From positions 620,001-684,000 of the forward strand of contig NZ_LT964854.1 of NCBI RefSeq assembly GCF_900240305.1: a DNA stretch of 64,000 nt, read 5' to 3'. The notes beneath the pieces were generated by a model. That model ran no database searches and was not told where the DNA came from. It saw only the letters and a program-made list of their open reading frames with translations. This document shows, in pieces, positions 59,829-64,000 of the stretch. Every line of letters begins with the position of its first letter. The first letter of the stretch is position 1. Source of the DNA: Ottowia massiliensis (GTDB lineage: Bacteria > Pseudomonadota > Gammaproteobacteria > Burkholderiales > Burkholderiaceae_C). Position numbers and translations under genes: made by a program.

Positions 59829-59839
59829 GGCCGCCTGAA
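59828..59839 (+). other. DNA-uptake-sequence-like word at the GST 3' end
   Basis: AGGCCGCCTGAA differs by one base from two known Neisseriaceae dialects, AGGCCGTCTGAA and AGGCTGCCTGAA. One occurrence proves little, but the position after a compositionally foreign gene is typical. The 59829-60153 gap otherwise holds only the palindrome at 60105. Confidence 0.5.
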
Positions 59840-60104
59840 AACGGTATCCGGCCCCAGCGGGCCGCCGCCATATTGAAAATGAAATGAACCTGGCCGCGTC
59901 AAAACTGAAACGCCCGTTTCATCCGGCCTGGAACGCGGAATGGACGCTGGGCCGGCTTTCGCAAAGCCATGACATGGATCATTTTTGAAGCCAGGCCCGC
60001 CGCGCTCATGCATGACGCAGATCAATCATGATTTCCGGCAGATATTCAAAAGAAACCGGAATCAGGCCCTGAAAATCCATAAGCAAAGCCCGCCAAGGTT
60101 GCAA

Positions 60105-60118
60105 TTGACATTTGTCAA
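60105..60118. promoter_or_regulatory. FNR/CRP-type palindromic box upstream of the regulator
   Basis: TTGACATTTGTCAA is a perfect palindrome of TTGAC-N4-GTCAA, one base per half-site from the FNR consensus TTGAT-N4-ATCAA. It is centred about 42 bases before the ATG at 60154. Confidence 0.75.
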
Positions 60119-60153
60119 TGCGGCGGCGCGCCGCTCCCGGCAAAGTGCGGCCC

Positions 60154-60783
60154 ATGCTTGCCAGCCCTCCATTTGATCTGCCCGGCGAAAAACGCATTGC
60201 CGAACGCGGCACGGTGCTCATGGACAGCCATGCGGACACCACGCATGCCGTGTATGTGGAAGCGGGCCGCGTGGTGCTGGGGCGCTTGCAGCAAGGGCAC
60301 ATGGCGCACAACATGGGCGTGGTGGAAGGCCCGCTGTGGCTCAACGCAGGCTGCGCGGTGCTGGGCGAGCGCCCCATTGCCGATGCCGTGGCCGACACGC
60401 GCGTTCGCCTGGTGTGCGTGCCGCTGCCCGCCTTTCAGTCTTGCATGCAGACGCTGCCCAGCGCCGCGCGCGCCGTGCTGCAAGACATGGCGCGCGTGCA
60501 TCGCCTGCAAATTCACATGGGCATCAGCCGCGCGGCCAAGGCCGCCGAGGCGCGCTGCGCCGAATGGCTGCTGGCCAATGCCCGGGCTGATGAAAAAACC
60601 CCCGGCGCGCTGGCCGTTCAGCTGAGCCAGCGCAAGCGCCTGATCGCCGCCCAGCTGGGCGTGACGCCCGAGACCTTCTCGCGCGTGCTGCGCCAGCTGC
60701 GCGAGCGCAATCTCGTCAGCGGCACGGGCCGCCTGCTGCGCCTGCCCGATCCGGATGGCCTGCGCAAGTGCGCCGGGGTTTGA
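60154..60783 (+). CDS. Crp/Fnr-family transcriptional regulator
   Basis: 209 residues from M-L-A-S-P-P-F-D-L-P-G-E-K-R. A cyclic-nucleotide-binding-type beta barrel comes first (residues 15-110), then a helix-turn-helix: S-Q-R-K-R-L-I-A-A-Q-L-G-V-T-P-E-T-F-S-R-V-L-R near residue 160-182. E-T-F-S-R agrees with the E-x-x-S-R used by FNR to read TTGAT half-sites. The N-terminal cysteine cluster of FNR is absent, so oxygen is not sensed by an FNR-type Fe-S cluster; the DNR/NarR type is more likely. The palindrome upstream suggests autoregulation. Start at 60154 keeps the box untranslated. Confidence 0.88.
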   Translation: MLASPPFDLPGEKRIAERGTVLMDSHADTTHAVYVEAGRVVLGRLQQGHMAHNMGVVEGPLWLNAGCAVLGERPIADAVADTRVRLVCVPLPAFQSCMQTLPSAARAVLQDMARVHRLQIHMGISRAAKAAEARCAEWLLANARADEKTPGALAVQLSQRKRLIAAQLGVTPETFSRVLRQLRERNLVSGTGRLLRLPDPDGLRKCAGV

Positions 60784-60825
60784 CTTTGCGCCAGGGCCGG
60801 GCAAGGCCGCAAGCGGGTTTTGCTG

Positions 60826-60915
60826 CATCAAAAAGAAGAGCGGATTTCATGGGGTTCAAAACGGCCTCTGCGCCCGTTTTACTAGGACCTCATGCTATGA
60901 ATCGAGGAGCTGAAT
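60826..60915 (-). repeat. intergenic element copy 20 (reverse)
   Basis: CATCAAAAAGAAGAGCGGAT; TGCGCCCGTTTTACTAGGAC; GCTATGAATCGAGGAGCTGA. Between the convergent regulator and murU genes. Confidence 0.92.
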
Positions 60916-60967
60916 CAACGCTTTCCCGCCCGTCTTGCCGCCAGGCAGGGCCGAAGGCGGCGGGCGC

Positions 60968-61747
60968 TCACGCATTGAGCGCGGCCAGGCGCTGGGGCGT
61001 GCCCACGTCGGCCCATTCGCCCGTGTAGAGCTGGCCGCTGACCTGGCCGGCGGCGATGGCGCGGCGCAGCAGGGGCGCGAGCGGGGCGGGCTGGCCTTGC
61101 GGGTTGCCGGGCGCGATGCTGCACCAAGGCGGCTCGAAGAGGGCGCGGCGGTAGAGGGCGATGGCGCTGAAGGTGTGGCGCGCGCCTTCGGCTTGCAGCA
61201 GGCCGCCGGGGGCGAGGGCGAAGTCGCCTGCCGGGTGGTGGGGCGGGTTGGGCACGAGCCAGAGGTGAGCGAGCAGGCCGCTGGCGGCAAAGCGGGCGGC
61301 GTCTTGCGCGGCAAAGGGAAATTGCGGGGCGTGGATGTCGCCCGCCACGGCCCAGAAAACGTCTGGGCTGCTGGCGGCCAGCCTGGGCAGGGCGCGGGCG
61401 ATGCCGCCAGCGGTTTCAAGGGTGTGGCCGAAGTCGCGCTCTTCTTCGGAGAGGATGAGTTCGGGCCAGGCCGGCAGGCCGGGCGGCCATTGGATGCCGC
61501 CCGCGCCGCCTGGCGCCTGCGTCCATTCCCGTGCCCATTGGCGTATCTGCCCGCCCAGCCAGCCGGTGTTGATGACGATGCGGCGCACGCCCGCAGCGGC
61601 CAGGGCGCGCGCGTGCCACTGCATGAGGGGCTGGCCGCGCACGGGCAGCAGGGGTTTGGGGCAGGCGTCGGTCAGGGGCCGCATGCGTTCGCCCCGGCCT
61701 GCCGCCAGGATGATGGCGGCGGGCGCTTGCCAAGCGGCTTCAGGCAT
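60968..61747 (-). CDS. murU: N-acetylmuramate alpha-1-phosphate uridylyltransferase MurU
   Basis: 259 residues. The nucleotidyltransferase loop is I-I-L-A-A-G-R-G-E-R-M-R-P-L-T near residue 12, followed by K-P-L-L-P-V-R-G-Q-P-L-M and V-A-G-D-I (metal-binding Asp). MurU in Pseudomonas turns MurNAc-1-phosphate into UDP-MurNAc in cell-wall recycling. No amgK kinase gene is adjacent, so the family assignment is by sequence only. It starts eight bases after a lipoprotein gene. Confidence 0.9.
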   Translation of the reverse strand: MPEAAWQAPAAIILAAGRGERMRPLTDACPKPLLPVRGQPLMQWHARALAAAGVRRIVINTGWLGGQIRQWAREWTQAPGGAGGIQWPPGLPAWPELILSEEERDFGHTLETAGGIARALPRLAASSPDVFWAVAGDIHAPQFPFAAQDAARFAASGLLAHLWLVPNPPHHPAGDFALAPGGLLQAEGARHTFSAIALYRRALFEPPWCSIAPGNPQGQPAPLAPLLRRAIAAGQVSGQLYTGEWADVGTPQRLAALNA

Positions 61748-61755
61748 GGCGCTGC

Positions 61756-62187
61756 TCAGCCGCCGATGTGCATGGCGAATTCGGCGCCGTCGTTCATGCG
61801 GCATTTGCCGCTGCCCAGGGCGCTGTCGTTCATGCGGTAGGTGCAGTTGATGTAGTTGCCGCGCTCGCCCGCGCCGTTGGCCGTGCCTTCGCGCGAGCTG
61901 GCCGACTGGCGGGTGGCGTCGCCCGTGAAGCGTTCGCCGCCGATGATGGCGCTGAAGGCGCCGTGGCCCGTGTGGTTGTGGGTGACGGTGGCCTGCACCA
62001 GGCCGTAGCGGCGGGCCGCTTCGTTTTGCGGATACAGGCGCGCGGTGAATTGCGCGGCCGGCGGCGTGGCGGGCTGCACGGCGGCGGGCTGCACGGTCAC
62101 GGGTTTGCCGTCCGGCCCCATGGGCACGACGTAGCAGCCAGCCAGCAAGGCGGCGGCGGCCAGGGTGAGGGCAAGGGTTTTGGTCAT
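61756..62187 (-). CDS. small lipoprotein of unknown function
   Basis: 143 residues. M-T-K-T-L-A-L-T-L-A-A-A-A-L-L-A-G-C gives a lipobox Cys at residue 18. The mature part has a Pro/Ala/Val linker, then a compact domain with G-E-R-F-T-G-D-A and two Cys (N-C-T-Y-R-M-N and G-K-C-R-M-N-D-G). I do not recognise a named family. It is first in a two-gene unit with murU. Confidence 0.82.
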   Translation of the reverse strand: MTKTLALTLAAAALLAGCYVVPMGPDGKPVTVQPAAVQPATPPAAQFTARLYPQNEAARRYGLVQATVTHNHTGHGAFSAIIGGERFTGDATRQSASSREGTANGAGERGNYINCTYRMNDSALGSGKCRMNDGAEFAMHIGG

Positions 62188-62226
62188 GGTGTGGTCTCCA
62201 CAGGGGTGAAAGAAACGGGAAATGTA

Positions 62227-62313
62227 TTCAGAAAGAGGAGCTGATTTGGCGGGCGAAAAATGGCTCCCGCGCACGTTCTACTAAGACATCATGCTATGAA
62301 TCAAGGAGCGAAA
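62227..62313 (-). repeat. intergenic element copy 21 (reverse)
   Basis: TTCAGAAAGAGGAGCTGATT; GCGCACGTTCTACTAAGACA; GCTATGAATCAAGGAGCGAA. Between the lipoprotein gene start and the MFS-PlsC end. Confidence 0.92.
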
Positions 62314-62327
62314 TGCGGGCCTTGGCG

Positions 62328-64000
62328 TCAGTCAATCAGCCCCTGCACGCGCGCTTGCAGATCGCGCGGGCTGGTGGCGTCGCCCGATACGGGCGGCCCC
62401 GCGCGCAAGGCCACGCGGTTGAACACGCCGCGCCTGAAGGGGCGGGTCATGGCGCCGGCCTTTTCAATGCGGCTGAAAAACGATCCCCACAGGTTGGACA
62501 GGCCCAGCGGCGCCACGGGCACATCTGCCAGGCCCTGCTCGCGGGCGCGGGCCAGAATTTTCATGATGCCGCCCTTGAAGGGCTGCAACTGCCCGTCGCG
62601 CGTGATGCCGCCTTCGGGAAAGATGCACACCACTTCGCCCGCTTGCAGCGCGCGCACGGCCTGCTCGAAGGCGGCGTGATAGACCAGCGGCTCTTCATGG
62701 TGCGGCGCAATGGGGATGGCGCGCGCCATGCGAAAAACCAGGCCCAGGCCGGGGGCGCGGAAGATGCGGCTGTCCATGATGAAGCGCACATCGCGCGGGC
62801 AGGCGGCCATGATCAGCACGGGGTCAATGAAGCTAACGTGGTTGGCCACCAAAAGGGCCGGCCCCGTGGCGGGCACGTGCTCCATGCCCCGCACCTTGAA
62901 GCGGTAAGTCAGCCGCGCAATCAGCTTGGCCGCCAGCCGCAGCAGCAGGCCCGGGGCCGTGCGCACGGCGTAAAGGGCTGCCAGCACATTCACCAGCCCC
63001 ACGGCGGCAAACAGCGCCTGCGTGGACAAGCCCGCGCGCAGCAGCAGCGCGGCCAGCACGCTGGCGGCAATCATGAACAGCGCGTTGAGGATGTTGTTGG
63101 CCGCAATCACGCGCGCGCGGCGCTCGGGCGCGGCCTGCGCCTGAATCAGCGCGTAAAGCGGCACGCTGTAGATGCCCGCGCTGAAACTGAGCAGCGCCAG
63201 ATCCGCCATCACGCGCCAGTGGCCGGGGCGGGTCACGAATTCAGCCACGGAAAGCGCCGTGCCACCGGCCACGGCGGGCAGCGCCTGCACGGCGGCATAC
63301 AGGTCAATGGAAAACACGCTCATGCCGATGGCCCCCAGCGGCGCCAGGCCCGGCTCCACGTGCCCTTGCGAGAGCTTTTCGCACCACAGAGAGCCTGCGC
63401 CTATGCCCACTGAAAACACCGTCAGCAAAAGCGCCGCCACCTGCTCGCTGCCATGCAGCGACTCTTTGGCGAAGGCCGGAAAGTTGGCCAGAAACACCGC
63501 GCCAAAGAACCACATCCACGAAATGCCGATGAGCGCCATGAACACCGGCCACTGCTGCCTGGCCAGCGCCAGATTGCGCCAGGTTTCGGCCACGGGGTTC
63601 CAGCAAATTCGCAACTGCGGCGCGGCCGCCGGCGTGGGCGGCACCCCGTGCGAGGCGGCCAGCCCCAGCAGCGCCAGCGCCAGGCAGGCCAGCGCGGCGT
63701 ATTGCGGGCCGTGATCAGGCAGCGCCACCAGCAGGCCGCCTGCCACGCTGCCCAGCAAGATGGCCACGAAAGTGCCCATCTCCACCATGCCGTTGCCGCC
63801 CGTCAGCTCGCTCTCATGCAGATGGCAGGGCAGGTAGGCGTATTTCACGGGGCCGAACAGCGTGGAATGCACGCCCATCAGAAACACGCAGCCCAGCAGC
63901 AAGGCCGCGTCATGCCGCCAAAAGCCCACGGCGGCCAGCAGCATCACGGCCACTTCCAGCCGCTTGATCCACACGATGAGCGCGCGCTTGTTGAACTTGT
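62328..64000 (-). CDS. MFS transporter-PlsC acyltransferase fusion (LplT/Aas-like), 5' end outside window
   Basis: The frame is open to the window edge; about 557 C-terminal residues are visible. The first 340 are about ten hydrophobic MFS segments of the lysophospholipid transporter LplT type. The last 200 are a 1-acyl-glycerophosphate acyltransferase domain: V-A-N-H-V-S-F-I-D-P-V (H-x4-D motif), R-D-V-R-F-I-M-D, and F-P-E-G-G-I-T-R-D-G. The fusion would flip lysophospholipid inward and re-acylate it, as E. coli LplT and Aas do separately. No AMP-ligase domain follows before the stop at 62328. Confidence 0.9.
   Translation of the reverse strand, partial: KFNKRALIVWIKRLEVAVMLLAAVGFWRHDAALLLGCVFLMGVHSTLFGPVKYAYLPCHLHESELTGGNGMVEMGTFVAILLGSVAGGLLVALPDHGPQYAALACLALALLGLAASHGVPPTPAAAPQLRICWNPVAETWRNLALARQQWPVFMALIGISWMWFFGAVFLANFPAFAKESLHGSEQVAALLLTVFSVGIGAGSLWCEKLSQGHVEPGLAPLGAIGMSVFSIDLYAAVQALPAVAGGTALSVAEFVTRPGHWRVMADLALLSFSAGIYSVPLYALIQAQAAPERRARVIAANNILNALFMIAASVLAALLLRAGLSTQALFAAVGLVNVLAALYAVRTAPGLLLRLAAKLIARLTYRFKVRGMEHVPATGPALLVANHVSFIDPVLIMAACPRDVRFIMDSRIFRAPGLGLVFRMARAIPIAPHHEEPLVYHAAFEQAVRALQAGEVVCIFPEGGITRDGQLQPFKGGIMKILARAREQGLADVPVAPLGLSNLWGSFFSRIEKAGAMTRPFRRGVFNRVALRAGPPVSGDATSPRDLQARVQGLID

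Overview
The window is GC-rich chromosomal DNA of a betaproteobacterium, most likely a Comamonadaceae member (Burkholderiales). The evidence is the gene content: a yafS-rnhA pair beside gloB, ActP/YjcH, an exosortase H locus, a PXPV-repeat protein, an MFS-PlsC fusion and a MurU-type uridylyltransferase. About 21 copies of a roughly 90-bp intergenic repeat also resemble, from memory, elements common in Comamonadaceae. A glutathione S-transferase gene with a Neisseriaceae-type uptake-like word beside it would fit a host that shares a mucosal habitat with Neisseriaceae; that is inference.

Layout. 1-2.1 kb: the end of an NhaC antiporter, then a lower-GC pocket with an unannotated 57-aa Gly/Pro/Asn repeat protein and a 420-aa orphan. 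2.1-10 kb: TRAP transporter genes (DctM and DctP but no DctQ), a YraR-like reductase, a nitroreductase, a GYF-AIM24 protein and actP-yjcH. 10-12.9 kb: lysS and rpsT. 12.9-16.8 kb: a divergent five-gene locus (DprE2, DprE1, GtrA / UbiA, PAP2-like) matching every step of polyprenyl-phosphoryl-D-arabinose synthesis. 17-25.4 kb: murJ, mltD-gloB, yafS-rnhA, a flavin/2Fe-2S reductase and an SDR. 25.4-27 kb: a lower-GC M15-type peptidase with a secreted partner, a possible toxin-immunity pair.

27-46 kb: yicC, a Ser/Thr kinase-PP2C pair, an oligopeptide-type binding protein containing a 137-bp duplication around an N, exosortase H with its membrane partner, a BMP-family binding protein, ilvA, dusA, a TDT/SLAC1 channel, cysE, an acyltransferase, trmJ, a lipoprotein, a zinc-ribbon membrane protein broken at a 13-G tract, and putP. 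46.3-49.1 kb: an IS5-type composite element carrying an ArsR regulator and an SDR, inserted exactly at the putP stop codon. 49.3-64 kb: PXPV protein, TRIC-like channel, uppP, an LDH-family dehydrogenase, an ASCH protein, a DUF937 protein, glnS, an M61 peptidase, dsbC, the GST, a Crp/Fnr regulator with a palindromic box, murU, a lipoprotein and an MFS-PlsC fusion cut by the window end.

Most genes are ordinary envelope, translation and metabolism functions. The parts worth following are the arabinose-donor locus, the composite transposon, the intergenic repeat family, the M15 effector-like pair, the 57-aa repeat protein and the poly-G frameshift. No rRNA, tRNA or CRISPR array was seen.
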